From contig CAJFCJ010000010.1 of assembly GCA_904063045.1 (NCBI GenBank), positions 1,240,001 to 1,304,000 of the forward strand: a stretch of DNA of 64,000 nt, written 5' to 3'. The translations under genes and the position numbers were made by a program. The stretch comes from Dimorphilus gyrociliatus (Eukaryota; Annelida; Polychaeta; Dinophilidae). This document shows, piece by piece, positions 28,456-41,500 of this stretch; positions within the stretch are counted from its first letter, which is position 1; each line of letters begins with the position of its first letter. The notes beneath the pieces were generated by a model. The model worked only from the letters and a program-made list of their open reading frames with translations, did no database searches and was not told the DNA's origin.

Positions 28456-30145
28456 CTATTTAGCTTTGCAAATTCCTTTAAGAAAATCTCCCACAGGTTG
28501 TAATTTTACAGGTTTACCATCTACTTCCACCAGGATTTCACAAAATTTTTTAGCAGTTGTTGTTCCACTTTTTAAAGAGCTGTCAAGTATCTATTTTGCA
28601 AGATTTAATTAAAATCTAATGATATTTGTAGAAAGGAAAAATACTTACATCGACAGCCACTGAACGGTATTTTCCAGTTTCGCATAGATATTTACAACCT
28701 CCTGTAAAGGCGTTTGATTTACCAACATTTTTACAAGTAGAATATTTTGTGGGATTGGAAACTGGTTTGTAAATAAGGAATCTTTCGGCAGGAATGCACG
28801 GATTAACTGATACTTCAACTTTTGAAGTGATATTTTCCACACTTAATATCATCTATTTTATAAAGATTACACGTATTTAGAAACATATTTTTTAATTTCT
28901 CTAAACTTACTTTAAAACAAGGAAGCCCAGTTTTCATTCCATCCTCTAAGCACGTGTCGGTATAGTTGTCAAATAGGGTATAAGCCATATTATTTAATTG
29001 ACATTTAAAATTATTGGATTTCGTATTAGCACATACATTTGTACAACCAGAGTTATAATCAAGCCCAACTTTTGGTCTGGTATCTAATAAAGAAAAAACA
29101 ATGGCAAGGTAGTAAAAGTATCATTATAAAAATTTTGTAACAAAATATGACAAGGAAACAGTATTTAATGAGATTCTTATCCTTTGCCAGTTTATTTTTA
29201 GCATCAGGCACATAGGAAATCAATATATCAGTAGTTTTTGTTTTTATGTTATTTTTTTTATAAATTCATACAATACCTTCTGGTTGGCAGCTTCTCTTCT
29301 CATAGAAAACAGCGCATTGGCAGTCCTCCGTTTCTTCGGATGAATACACAATGCTACCATTATTTTTCAATAATTCGCATTGCTTCGCGTGAGGTTCATA
29401 TGTAAAGCCGTAACAATAAGACATAGCATTGCATTCATGAACGCATTCATCAGTTGATTTTACTTCCGTTAGCATTTTTATATAGTTTACATTCTTTGTT
29501 TTATCTTTAGTTGACTTGATTATCTCTATTGTCTTATAGGAACGTGGCATATATTTACATTTATCTATGAATGAAATCAGATAATTAAATTTTAGTAGGA
29601 TATTATAAACGATCTAAAGTACAAATGAATACTTACGACAACTTCCCTTTTCCATTATAAATTTCATTGGTCCGTCTACTTTATTAAATTTATTCCATCT
29701 TCCCGTTAGAGTAAAATGAGTGCAAACAGAACCGACAACTTTTCCAGTTTTCTTCTCGTATTGATAACCTCTACAACCTTAAAAAATTGTTGATAGAATC
29801 AAGTGAAGTTATATTTTAGATGCATTTCGAATATTTCCAATATAAATACTTTACCCTGAGTTTCATCGCAATCAATTCTGCATTGATGTTCAGTGACAAA
29901 ACGTCTAACTGTCAGAACTTTACTTCCAGCTTTCAAAGACAAATCGTAGTTATTTTTCGAATAGCCACAACCATCGTCTAGAAAAGAACTAATTGGTAAA
30001 GAATAGAAGTTTTTTAAGTAAATAATTACCTACTCTGTTTATTTTCAGGTTTACCAATTAGGTGTGTTAATTTACCAGTTTTTATTGTAGTCTTTGCCGA
30101 AGTAAGACAAATTAAGATTTGTATGAAAAAAATTATTATATTCAT
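28456..30145 (-). CDS. Secreted two-PAN-domain protein with C-terminal lectin-like domain (paralogue 1)
   Basis: Seven exons: 30145-30076, 29977-29855, 29777-29637, 29564-29277, 29083-28911, 28852-28649, 28590-28456; 377 residues ending KAK-stop. Phases after exons 1-6 are 1,1,1,1,0,0. Signal peptide 1-17 (IIIFFIQILICLTS). First PAN/apple-like domain about 24-85 (CGYS start, HQCRIDCDE, CRGYQYE), second about 112-190 (ECVHECNAMSYCYGFTYE, CELL). The C-terminal 170 residues contain FDNYTDTC, then VEVSVNPC, a Cys-rich strand, YRSVAVD and FCEILVEVDG, a pattern like the eel-fucolectin/F5-8C galactose-binding fold (DGNxxTC ... KVEV ... CEVEV); that assignment is inference. Introns are tiny, two of them 58 bp. 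It is head-to-head with its paralogue at 30662 and shares the same architecture. Function unknown; secreted binding or defence lectin is possible. Confidence 0.85.
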
Positions 30146-30661
30146 CTTTACTACCCAACAAATAAGTACCAACTAGTAAATATCTCAAAATTGCAACAGC
30201 TTTTCTATTCCTATGTTTTAAATGGAAAGTTTTTTATCATAATTTAAACTAACTCACTTAGTTGCCCCTCTCTCTCTCTCTCGCTCTTTTAAACGGAAAT
30301 TCACACATACACACGTATATACATATTCATACAAACACACACGCACAGACGCGCTGGCGTGCCTACTTTTTATATTAATACTTCGTATAGACGGTCTTTT
30401 TCAAGTTTGCGTGAAACATTCGCGTAAATCTATCAATACTTGCTTTTTTAAAAGTTCTTCCCACCTGTTCAAACTAGCGTGCAATTAAACATTATTAATA
30501 CTCAAAATTAATAAGGTGTTGATATTTAACGTATTTTAACTTAATCTTTTTTTCATTAACAGAAATATAAATTATAAAGATTTTCATAAAAAAAAAAGAG
30601 ATTTAACAAAAAGGCCAGAAAAATTAAACCTAGTTTAGTTAGACTTCATACCCAAGTTAAT
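30146..30661. promoter_or_regulatory. Shared bidirectional promoter interval of the PAN pair
   Basis: Only 516 bp separate the two divergent start codons, so both promoters must lie here. It contains a (CT)n tract near 30267-30288 and CA-rich sequence near 30302-30350. No further element could be identified by eye. Confidence 0.55.
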
Positions 30662-32998
30662 ATGAAAGCTGTATGTTATTTCCTATTCTCTATTTTCTAT
30701 TTAACGATATCAAAAAGTTATCAAACAAAAGTAAAAGGTTCTTTTTAAAATTTTCATTATATTTTTTCATAAGTTAATTAAAATATTTCATTTCTTATCT
30801 TTTCGTTAATCTTATTAGAAAGTGGATGCAGTTACGTTAAAAGTGAATATTTTCCTGATGGTAAAGATTATTTATTCGGTAATAGATTAACAATAGAGAA
30901 AGAAATTCAATGTAAAATTAAATGTGACCTGAAGAAAAGTAATTAAAATAATTACATTTACTATTTTAATATTTAATTTCTTTATATTTATGTATTATTT
31001 TAGAATGTTATGGTTATCTTACTTTTAATCAAAAACCTACAAGTAAAGTTTGTCAGCTGATAACAAAGCCTAGCGTTAACAATATACCAAACTTTAAGAA
31101 GGAAAATGGTACTCTCTTCCTAATGAAGGAATCATGCCGTAAGTAATCGTTAAAAGTGAAATGTTCATAAAGATCTTTAGTAATGAATTAATATAATATT
31201 TTTGATCTTCTTTAAAGCAAATTGCAAATATAGAAAAGAGAATATTGATAGAATTATAAGTAATGAAGAAAGCGTTATAAAAATATCCTACGGTGAGAGG
31301 TTGGCAAATGAAAAAGAATTTGAAGAGCAGTGTGAAGGAGAATGTAATAATGATTTGAATTGTCACGGACTCTCTATTTTCCCTTCAAATAACATTTGTA
31401 TCCTTTTTAATAAAAACATCCAAAGAAATACCGTTTTTAGAGGAGCATCGGCGAAAAAAACAAATCGGCAATGTATTAAGCAATACAATAAAAAAGCAAT
31501 TTGTACAAGATCTGGTTTGCTTTCATTTATTAATTACGAATTATTTAAATTATTAAATAATTAAATAATTATTAAATCTGTTTTCTTTTTTTAAATAGCC
31601 ACTGGTGTAGGATTTAATATTATTATTGTATATATAAAGACTATTCTCCCTTGGAGTGGTAATTGTGTTGGAAAAGTGAAATCTTATTTGGAATTTTTTG
31701 ACAAGAGGTTCTTAACTATAATTGGCGATAAAAATCCGTCAACCTGTACGGATAAGGCATTAGGCTCTAAACCAAGTTACTTTAGCGTATGTTAAATATA
31801 TAAAACAAGATAACCATTTGATTCGATAAAGAATCTCATCATCTTATTCTTTTTTCTTTTTTTAGACCTTTCTATTCGCTAGAAATGTTATGAAAAAAGT
31901 AGAAATTTCTATTGGTCCTTGCTTAAACAAAAATTATTACGTAATCATGAAAATTGATTCAAACACAGAAAATCCTTATAAAGAATGTACTTTAATGAAT
32001 TTCGACAAAAAAAGCAATAAATGCTTTTACACTTGTCAACCTAAAGAGAAGAAAACAATAGATGTAACAATTCAAGTAAGTAGAGCACACGTTCGAATGC
32101 CTCTTGGCTAGATTTGTACTCAATTGATTTGTTGTCCTAGCTATAAAGTATAAAGAGAATGATATACAGTAGATAAAAACAACTTTCTAAAAAGTCTATT
32201 AATTATAATTAACAATAAGGATTTCAATATAGATAAATATAGAAACAATGCTTTGTTTAGTTAAATTTTCTTATCGTTTTACTATAAAAAACCTCAAAAA
32301 TTCGATAATGAAATATACTTGATATATACAGATAGATATTTTTAACATTATTAATTTTACAATCCTAGGTTTTAAATGAGTAACAAATAAATAGATCATA
32401 AAAGTTTATTTCTAAAATATATTCATAAACGGGAAACAAAAATCAAGATAGATAGATAGATAGATAGATAGAGCGAGCGAGCGAGCGAGAGAAAGAGAGG
32501 CAGGACGAAAACTTTTTTTCTTTTCAACAGAAAAATTAGCATAGCCTTTTGTATTTTATATTAGTTTTTCGAAGGTTAGAATATATAGAATAAAGTATAT
32601 ACCACGAATGCTCTACAACAAATAAAAGTCTTTAACAACGCATTATAAAATAACACTAGCGTAATACACTAGTTGTTTTTTTTTAACCGAGATATTATAC
32701 TAATATACTTAAGAATACTTAATATTTTTTTAATTTAAAGTTCTATAGACGATAGTTGTAGCTTCCATTCTTTTCTTTAAAGAAAACTTCTTATATTAAT
32801 ATGGCTATTATAATCTCTTTCTTATTTATAATATACTCTATTCATTTCTTAATTTATTGTTTAAATATTTTATAGATCGATGATCCTGAGAAGAAAGTTG
32901 TAAATTTTTGCGATTTAGAGGTCAAAGTAGATGGCGTAGCAGCTGTTATTGAAAATAAATCAACACTTAAAAACGATCAAAGAGTAAAAAGGAGTTGA
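30662..32998 (+). CDS. Secreted two-PAN-domain protein with C-terminal lectin-like domain (paralogue 2)
   Basis: Seven exons: 30662-30737, 30819-30938, 31004-31138, 31218-31514, 31599-31786, 31866-32075, 32876-32998; 382 residues. Intron phases (1,1,1,1,0,0) match the divergent neighbour exactly. Signal peptide 1-18 (AVCYFLFSIFYLTIS). PAN 1 about 28-85 (GCSYVK, QCKIKCD, KCYGYLTF, CQLI), PAN 2 about 112-195 (QCEGECNNDLNCHGLSIF, CILF). C-terminal region: IIGDKNPSTCTD, VEISIGPC, CTLM, KCFYTC, then FCDLEVKVDG near the end, again like a fucolectin/F5-8C-type fold (inference). Aligned cysteines are shared but most other residues differ, so the copies have diverged widely. The last intron is 800 bp and carries a GATA/GAGC microsatellite; the other five are 65-84 bp. 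The tail ends with a basic RVKRS. AATAAA follows at 33141. Confidence 0.85.
32445..32495. repeat. Compound (GATA)n-(GAGC)n microsatellite
   Basis: Tandem GATA units pass directly into GAGC units, inside the last intron of the plus-strand PAN gene. Confidence 0.9.
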
Positions 32999-33621
32999 AA
33001 ATTAGTTTTAAGACCAAAAAAAATGGATTTAAAGAGTTAAAAAAATGTCTTACATTAAAAAGAACAGTCTCTAAATCTGTGTAAGAACCTTTTTTATTCT
33101 TTTAAATCTTAAAATTTATATTCTATTATACAAAAGAGCTAATAAATAAATATTTCAATGCAAAGTATAAAAACTGTTATTGATATCAAATTCACTTTTA
33201 TATTAATCGGTAGGCGTTTTTTTTTAGTTCCTGTCCCATTGATATTTGTTTATGTTATTTAACGATATTGAATAGAAACCAGGTATCTATAGAACGAATT
33301 TATATAACCAAGATGACATGTTATCGTAATATAATAAATAAATTAATCAATATGATAAAAACGTTTAATAAATATAAAATAATTTTTTATAAGCTATTTA
33401 ACATTAAAAGTTTCCTTTTCTCATTTTATTTGTTACAATTTCATATGTTTTGTCAAAAATTAATTTTCATCTAGTACATCGGCCTACATTATTTAGTCTG
33501 ATGATCAAATGCTTATAAAACTCTCGGTAGCCTACGTATTACTAAAATGAGCCAATCTTAGGAAAGCTGCACCCGAAAAGCTATATTTTTGTAAAGCATT
33601 AATTAATATTACTGATCAATA
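32999..33621. other. Intergenic region between PAN gene and tamalin-like gene
   Basis: Tandem (same strand) spacer holding the 3' UTR of the PAN gene and the presumed promoter and 5' UTR of the tamalin-like gene. Nothing else recognised. Confidence 0.6.
33141..33146 (+). other. Polyadenylation signal AATAAA
   Basis: About 140 bp past the stop of the plus-strand PAN gene; a second overlapping AATAAA follows four bases later. Confidence 0.5.
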
Positions 33622-35372
33622 ATGGACTCTTCAGAAATTAGTACAAGCTCTGATTCAGATAAGAGCAAGGTTTGTTATTTCAATGCATTTATTGTAATAA
33701 TAAAATAGGAGTCTTTCATCATATGTATACAAATAAACAAATATACATTTATATATATATATATATATATGAGTGTGTGTGTCTGCATGCAAATGTTTGC
33801 GTATGTTTATGATATAGCAAGTAAAATTCTATTTCCAATAGAAAACTAGAGAAATTATAAATGATATGTATAAAATGTACTTTTTTTTTAAATTGCCTTA
33901 TATATACTCATATAGAATGAGTTGAATAATTTGTATATAAAAAAATATACCAGGCAATTCCTACAAAATGCTCTTACGTAATATTGCCTAGCTTTTAATC
34001 ATATTTTAGTTGAAAAAAAAAATGTTTAGTCACGGTCGGGCTAGCCAACTTAAACGCGAACTGTTTACATAACTAGCTCTAGTATTGATCGATTTTAGAA
34101 TTGAAAGGGCAAATCGTATTAAATTCCAATTATAAGTATAGCCAAATAACTTTTCAACATATAAGCTCTTACTTTTTCTCAACTTTAATCGAGCATTGCA
34201 CGTAATATTACTTATTTTATATATATATTTGTGTATTCATATTATAAAATTGATGATTTATTTTATGTTTTTTATTAATTTATTTAATTATCTCTTTTTC
34301 TTTTTATTCCACAATTAAATTGCTAGTTTATATAATTAGCTGGTATTCTAAGTGGTAATAAGAGATGTAATCTAATAAACATTCCCCTGCTATTGGGACA
34401 AATCTAGTGTAAAACACTCGATAAGAAACAGCTTATAAAAAAATATAAATTAAATTCTAGGAGGAAAAGAGTCCAAAGGCATTAGAATCAAGATTTCAGA
34501 TGGATCGTGTTGCTAATACAAATAAGAATGAAAATAAGAGGAGAAGGACATTATTATTTAAAAGGAATAAATTGGATGCAAGTTGGGGCTTTACCATTCA
34601 AAGCTATGGTATTCACCATAAGGTAATTTAATTATGATATATAATGTTTTATATTCTAGAGATTTCTATGTTTAGATATTTAGGAGCATAAAAATAAACA
34701 TTTATAATTGTTTTTACCATTAGATTCATTCCTGAGCTGCTTTAAAAAAAGACTTTTTTAAGCAAATCTATTGTTGAATTTCATATTAGGCATTGATTTT
34801 TTTAAAATAGTACTCTTTCATAATAAAAATAGATCTCTTTAATACCTATTTTTCTTTCATTTATATTCATATAAATACTCTTTCTCTATCAATTTTTCTT
34901 ACCGTCTCTATATCTTATAATCTTATCTTTACGCCCTTTTTTCAATTCTTTCTATTCTATTTTTTTTTAATAAAAAATAAACAAAAAAGACTTCTTTTAT
35001 TACTTTTACATCTATTCGTAACAGTTCCTTTTGACTACAATTTTTTACTATAGTAAAATAAATACTAAATAATCGATTATACAAGATTTATCCATTAACT
35101 GGGGAAAAAAATAAATATAATTAAATTGAAATAGATTTTAATTAATTAATGTATTTTAACAGAATACGAATGAACTAGAGTTCCTTACATACGTCGATTA
35201 TATAGAACTTAGAACTCCTGCCCATTTTTCTGGCTTAAGAACTGGTAAGTTAATTGTAAAAACAAAAAAAACTACTTTTTTATACTTTGTTTCATATTCT
35301 TTCAAGGTTTCTGAACGTAAAGGCTCTGAACCATTTTTAATTTAATTTAATTTTTTGAGCGCCATCTATCGG

Positions 35373-35417
<45 letters not shown>

Positions 35418-36569
35418 TATGTATATTTATATATTAATATACAGGATATATATAGTATTCATTTATTTGTTTATTTGGCATCCGTATCTGCAGATTTAAC
35501 AGAATATATCTAGATTGTATACAAAAATTTATATAAAAGGGAAATTGAAATGTCAGACTTGTGTTGTTTGTGTAATTTATTCTACTGACATAAATTCTTT
35601 AGAAAGTAAAATTATTATTGAATGTGAAAGATACGCAGTATAATCCGATAAGATTATACAAAAGTCCCTATATAGAATGCAACTTACAAGTTTTCAAGAT
35701 GGTTGAGTCCTTTACGTCAAGTTGAATATATCTATTGACGTCTTCCTACAAGAGTGCTTTCTCTTTCCTAGGTGACGTAATTCTTTCGATAGATGGGATG
35801 GACTTTTCTGAAGTCGATGATCCGGAAGACTTAGTCCGATTTATTAAAACTCGAGCTTATTCAATGCGGTAGTATTCACTTTTGATAGGTCTTCAATGGG
35901 ATAATCGCTTTAACGTGTTTTATTTTTTCTTCTCTAGTATGGTAGTCTTATTTGAAGATTGCGTAAAAAAGGTTGAGTTACATCTAAGAAGAATTAAATT
36001 GGAAAAATTATTGAAGGAAAAAGAAATAGAATTGCAGCGCTTACAAAATTTCGAAAATGAGATTATATCGAGTAAGTAGAATCGAAAAAACCTATATATA
36101 TATAGAAATCGATTCATCAATATCTTAAAATAGATAGAGCTTTTATCAACAAAAATTTTTAATATCCTATAAGGATTTGCTCTTAAGTTGTTACTTTAAA
36201 TATTTCCTCTTTTTAACCCATCATTTCTAAAAACATATGTATTGATCTTCAGGAAACTTATGGCATAATGCCTCAACTTTGGATGGATCAAAAAGTGCGC
36301 TCTATATAGAAAGGATGAATAGACGAAATAGAAAACACGAAGAGCCATGCGTTCAATCAACGCCTAACGAAAAACTGATAAAAAATCGTATAAAATCCTC
36401 AGATTTTCTAGGGGATGATTTCAGATCTAATAAGAACGTGCCGAGATTAATGTCATTTTCCAAACGCCATTCAAATGCTACTTGTTTAGTTAATTCCTTT
36501 TCTCTAGAATCTAGTCAAAGTTCTGTCATCTTCAATTGCTCAGAAACCGATTTAGAGACGCCAATGTAA
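33622..36569 (+). CDS. TAMALIN: Tamalin/GRASP-CYTIP-family PDZ scaffold
   Basis: Six exons: 33622-33669, 34461-34622, 35163-35244, 35772-35868, 35938-36071, 36253-36569; 279 residues. A Ser/Lys-rich start precedes a PDZ domain at about 44-138: RRTLLFKRNK strand, WGFTIQSYGIHH carboxylate loop, TYVDYIELRTPAHFSGLRTGDVILSIDG, ending with MVVLFED. The phrase QSYGIHH and the TYV...PAHFSGL block are signatures of tamalin (GRASP) and CYTIP. A Leu/Glu/Lys coiled coil at about 142-178 follows directly, as in those proteins. The C-terminal 100 residues are basic and Ser-rich; the last residues (LETPM) lack the class I PDZ ligand found at the tamalin C terminus. In vertebrates tamalin links group I mGluRs and cytohesin GEFs to trafficking; that role here is inference. 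One intron (35869-35937) is 69 bp. Confidence 0.86.
35359..35367 (-). promoter_or_regulatory. CTCF-core-like site CCGATAGATGGCGC
   Basis: Exact AGATGGCGC on the minus strand with CCGAT before it, matching most of the CTCF consensus CCASYAGRKGGCRS. It sits in an intron of the tamalin-like gene next to a (TA)n tract at 35373-35413. Confidence 0.45.
35373..35413. repeat. (TA)n microsatellite
   Basis: Alternating TA tract in the third intron of the tamalin-like gene. Confidence 0.95.
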
Positions 36570-38536
36570 CGAAATATCTCATTAAAACGTTAATAATACT
36601 AAAACTGGCAGGAGAGAAATGAAGAAAAAAAAAGAGAGAGAGAAAAATAGAAAAATTTTTAAACTTTTGCTGAAAGAAAAAAGAAATCAAAAAGAAATCA
36701 AAAAGTAGAAAATTTTCAACAAAAAGATAAAAAGAAAATACTAAGAATAACAAATCTTTAACCTGCAAGAAAATGAACTAACATTGTATATTTTTTAAAT
36801 ATGATCTATTTTCTCTTTAATATTTTTTTTTCTTTTTTTTGCAGTTGCTTTTAAGTATATTTATGCCTTGTTTGACAAAAAAGCGTTACAAATTAAACGA
36901 CCCTTTATATATACATTTATACTTTACAAACTTTGAAAAAAAATGAAATATGAAAGGATTTTGTTTAAAAGTTTAAAAAAGATTATACATGAATTTCTAT
37001 TTTTAAAAAGTTTATTAATTAAACTAGGTTAATTGATTTCTTTTTATATTATAATTAGACTTATGATTCATTGGAGAGTGAAAACTGCACTATTTTGAAA
37101 AGAACGATAATGCCAAAGTGCAAGTGTAAAAACTTGAAAAGAGAATTTATATTCATAAGTCTTAGATAGACGACGTTTTAAATTTGTCGTTTTCTGACAT
37201 AATAGATTGGCACTAAGATTTAAACGCCTTGTTTCATTCTTTACCTCTTTTCCTCTTTTCTTTTAGTTTTCCATTTTCTAGTGCATATCGTCAGATCTAT
37301 TTAGCTCTCTATCCTCTTTCGTTGTCATATAATTCAGATGCTATTAATGATATTTGAGGTTTCTTAATTTCTTCCGCAAAACTAATGGCAAATCATGTCT
37401 ACTTTTACATTTTATTTAATTGATACAAATTAATAACATACCTGGAATAATTGTTACATAGTCTTGCATATCTCAAGTTAAAGACAATGCAAATAGGTCT
37501 ATAATAACTTATTAATTTAATAAATACAACGCTGATGAGTAAACTACGTTTAGGTAAGTTTGTCGAGGAAGAAAAGCTATATATATATTTATTTTTTTTA
37601 TGTATGTGTAATAAAGACGAAACGTAGAAAGTATAATAGCGTTTATACGGAAAATAGATAGTAAAGCAGGTAAATATATAGTTACGTTTATTCTTGAGAT
37701 ATTCTCCCTCTAAAATTTCAAGTTTACAGGATCATTTTCAAATGTACTTGAGATACTCGAAAGATATTTTTCCCTGTTAAAATTCATTCTATCCCACGGA
37801 TAAGATAACAATTTAAAAACGTTATAAATATTGATAGTTAACTTAGATTTTTTTTGGATATTAGAACATCAATATCTTATAAATTGTTGATATTTTATAA
37901 ATAAACTAGTAGATTTATCATCCCCGATGAAGAAAGTACTAAGAGTAGAAAGTTTCCTATTAATTGTATAATGTACTATAAAGCAAATTAACTAAATTTC
38001 TAACAGTTTGGAAATAGGTTAAAGGTTTTTCATTATGGTTTTTTTTTCATTAATAATAAATGCCTTTTCCATCATTAATATATCCTTATTTCTTCACCTA
38101 GTCTAATAAGGTCATAAACAACAAAATAATAATATTGTATAATTCATATGAAACAATTCGAAAATAATGAGAATATTGCGGATCTTTAGTTTAACACAAC
38201 TATGAATATATTTATAAAATAATGATTTCTAATAACGCTTAACAAATATGTTAAAACGTGGTGACGCTAAAACTAAACGGCGGCTAGTTAACTGGTATCA
38301 ACAGTAACAGATAATTAGCATATAGAGTATGAAAGCGCCATCTACGACCTCTGATTGAAAACTACACTGCTTCCTTCATTCTGTTTAGAGACTTTCAATG
38401 GAATATTTAGTTTGATAAGTAGAAAACTGCGGTATAAGATATAAAGTATATTTACAGTTGAAGAGAATCGTATAGTGAAATATTTAAAATATTTAAAAAA
38501 GTTAATTACTATCAGGCGAGGAAGGAAAGATGTAAG
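36570..38536. other. Intergenic region between tamalin-like gene and GPCR A
   Basis: Purine-rich run (36610-36760) is the proximal 3' UTR of the tamalin-like gene. A less A+T-rich segment at 38265-38345 with a CTCF-core-like site marks the likely promoter area of GPCR A. No gene seen. Confidence 0.55.
38335..38343 (-). promoter_or_regulatory. CTCF-core-like 9-mer AGATGGCGC
   Basis: Exact 9-mer on the minus strand, preceded by GT at the SY positions. About 200 bp upstream of the GPCR A start codon. Confidence 0.4.
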
Positions 38537-41500
38537 ATGGATCAGGAGATAAGGATGGAATATAATACCTCAGACTCAAAAAATCGACCTTATGTTCGAA
38601 AGGAAGTTGTTTTTATCTTTTACTCAAGCTTTCTACTGCTTGGTTTCATCGGAAACATTTTAGTCATTGCAGCAGTTATAAAATTCAAGAAATTATTCCG
38701 GAAACAATCAATTGCTAATAATTACATTTTAAATCTTGCTTTTGCTGATATGCTCTTCATCCTTACGATGCCATTTTTTATTGCATCAGCGGCAAACAAA
38801 CAATGGGAAATGAGTGATGTTTGGTGTAAAATTGGAAATTTCTGCCGAGAGATCAATAAATTTGCCAGCGTCTTTACGTTAATCGTATTGAGTTTCGATA
38901 GATATTTAGCGTCCTTTCCTGCTAAGGGTCATCTTAGAACTACTGGTATTGGTAGTATGGTCTGTGGGCTTATTTGGATTTTATCTTCTTTATTGTCAAC
39001 GCCTTACGTGATGTATGCCCAAACTGTTCAATTCGAAGTAATTCATAAAGTTTCTTTGAAAAAAAAATCTTATGTTATATCTCTTTAATTTAGACTTTTC
39101 TGAATTTGCCATTAAGAAAAATCTATATAAAATTTCACAAAAAAATCCGATAAGAGATAAAGGATTAAATAGTTCTTGGCAAAATATTTTTGCCGTTAAA
39201 CATGCTGATTATTCTAATCTTTAGCCAAAATGATACCACTTGAGTCGTAGATAACGAGATGAGTTTTTCTCTATGGTAAGTTTCTTTTTTACCCTTGTTA
39301 GTAGTTGACTTTTCGTTGGCTTTGAGTTTAGAATTTTAATAATCTAAAAGAATATACCATTATTTCTTTCATCTTAAGTTTAAAAATAGTAATAAATTTA
39401 TCAATTACCTTTTAATTATACTAAAATATTTATTGATTGGATAATTTTATCTAATTTCCTTTTCCTTAAATTCATTATTAATTCTGAATAGCATTAAACA
39501 TTTCACTTACCCTACTAAATCCCTTTCCACCTTCGAACTTTGAAGTATTTTACCATTTTCCCTCAAATTTGATTTATGTACTTTAAGTTTTAGCTTTACT
39601 GAAACGTTACATAAAATATAACCCTCTTTAGATTAAACCAGATATAGAAAAAACCTGAAAAGGCTTATTTATTCACATGCGAAAAATCATTGATTAAAAT
39701 TTTATAACACAAAACTTAGGGTATGGAACACTTCAGAGCACCTTACATCGATTTCGTAGAAGGAGATATACTTACTGTATGACGATGATAAATTACTATC
39801 AGCAAGAGAGTTGAAAAGAATATTATAGATATTCCATACACTATATGACTATGCAGTACAAGAATCAACTAACCTTACTCTATAATTTTTCAATTATACA
39901 AAAAAGTTGATCAAATATCTTGTCTTTAGAGTCCTTTTCTTACAAAATAACTCTAGAAGGTGTTATCCGTCTTCTTTCTAGAAGAAATGCAGTTTTTTTC
40001 CTTATCTTATCTAATTTGAAAGCAAAAGAGACAAAAGTAGATGATATAAAAGAAACTAAATATACAATTAAAGAAACTTTAGAATTATTTTTTTCACATT
40101 GAAAAACCAGAATAATTCAAAATCAAATTGCAAAATAGAATGGCCTGATAATAAAGTAGTTTATGAACTCTCCCATACTATTCTTCAACTAATTTTTGGA
40201 TTAATTTTTCCTATTTTTGCGATTGTGGCTTCCTATATTTTACTTATTAGAAGAATAAAACGAATGGCACGTTGGAAATTGACAACATCTATTCAAACAC
40301 CTAATAGAAAAATGACAAGATTAGTGATTGGAGTTGTTGCAGCTTTTGTAGCTCTTCATACACCACTTTACATAATGGAAATTGTTCAAATGACCAAAAA
40401 AATGGAAGCTTCTAAATCAAACATGGAAGCGGAAGAGTGGGAAGTTTACGCCTTTGTATATTGTAATCTCATAGCCCAAATGGCTGTATACATTAATTCG
40501 GCATTAAATCCTATTCTTTACTTTCTACTTAACGAAAACTTCAGTAAGTCTCATCTTTACTTATTTATTTATATTTTAGGAAATACTACATAATTGATAT
40601 TTAGCCATGTTTATTCCTTTAACTAAGACTTGAATAATAATTACTCTTTTAAGGCTTTAAGGACCACATGAGTACAGGAGTTATTAATAATTTAATACAT
40701 AATATTCGTAACATATTGGTAAACTCTTGTAAATTTAGTTTGTATCTAGGACACTGTTTGCATGTATTTTTTTTATGAAGAACGCATTTCTTAATTATCT
40801 GATAACATATTCTAATGAAAAAGAAATTACCGCTAGGAAATTTTGTACAAATCTGTGACCATTCTCTAACAATAAACGTGTTTATTTTTTTTAATAGAAT
40901 AAGATAATTATCAGACTTTTAACTGTAAAATGTATAGAATTAAACTGTATATACTTGCAGATTGTAAACCAATTTTAAAGTTTTTATTTCTATTTCCTTT
41001 AAAAAAATTATATTGAGTAACTTAAAATAAAATGAATTGATTCAATATCTCTTTTCAATAATTAACACCTTTTTCAGTAATCTAAAACTGCAATTTCAAT
41101 CTTTTGTCCATATTCCATAGTTTCGTATTATATTTTTAAAGAGAGACATATATATATATATATACTGTATATATACTGATTAAATATTAACGTATTCGAT
41201 TTTTAGAAGAGTAAAGCATACATTTATGTGTGTATGAATATAGACGTTATGTTACTGTACTGCTCTTCAAGGAAAGTCAGAGTTAAATCAGTTCTCTCTA
41301 CTCTTGGAATCATAACTTTCATAAATATATTCTACTCTATACCATAAAACCTAAGTGAAAGAAGAAAGGGATAGACGTTTTAATCGTGTTCTTTTATTAG
41401 CCAGAACAATGAGAGAGTATAAAGATCTTCTTACAATTATTCTTAAATGTCAAATGTCTATAAGGGATAAATATCTTTTTCATAATTTTTCATATTAATT

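Noticed and set aside
32929-32937. AGATGGCGT match to the CTCF-like core
   Set aside because: It is within coding sequence of the plus-strand PAN gene (Val-Asp-Gly-Val) and is explained by the codons.
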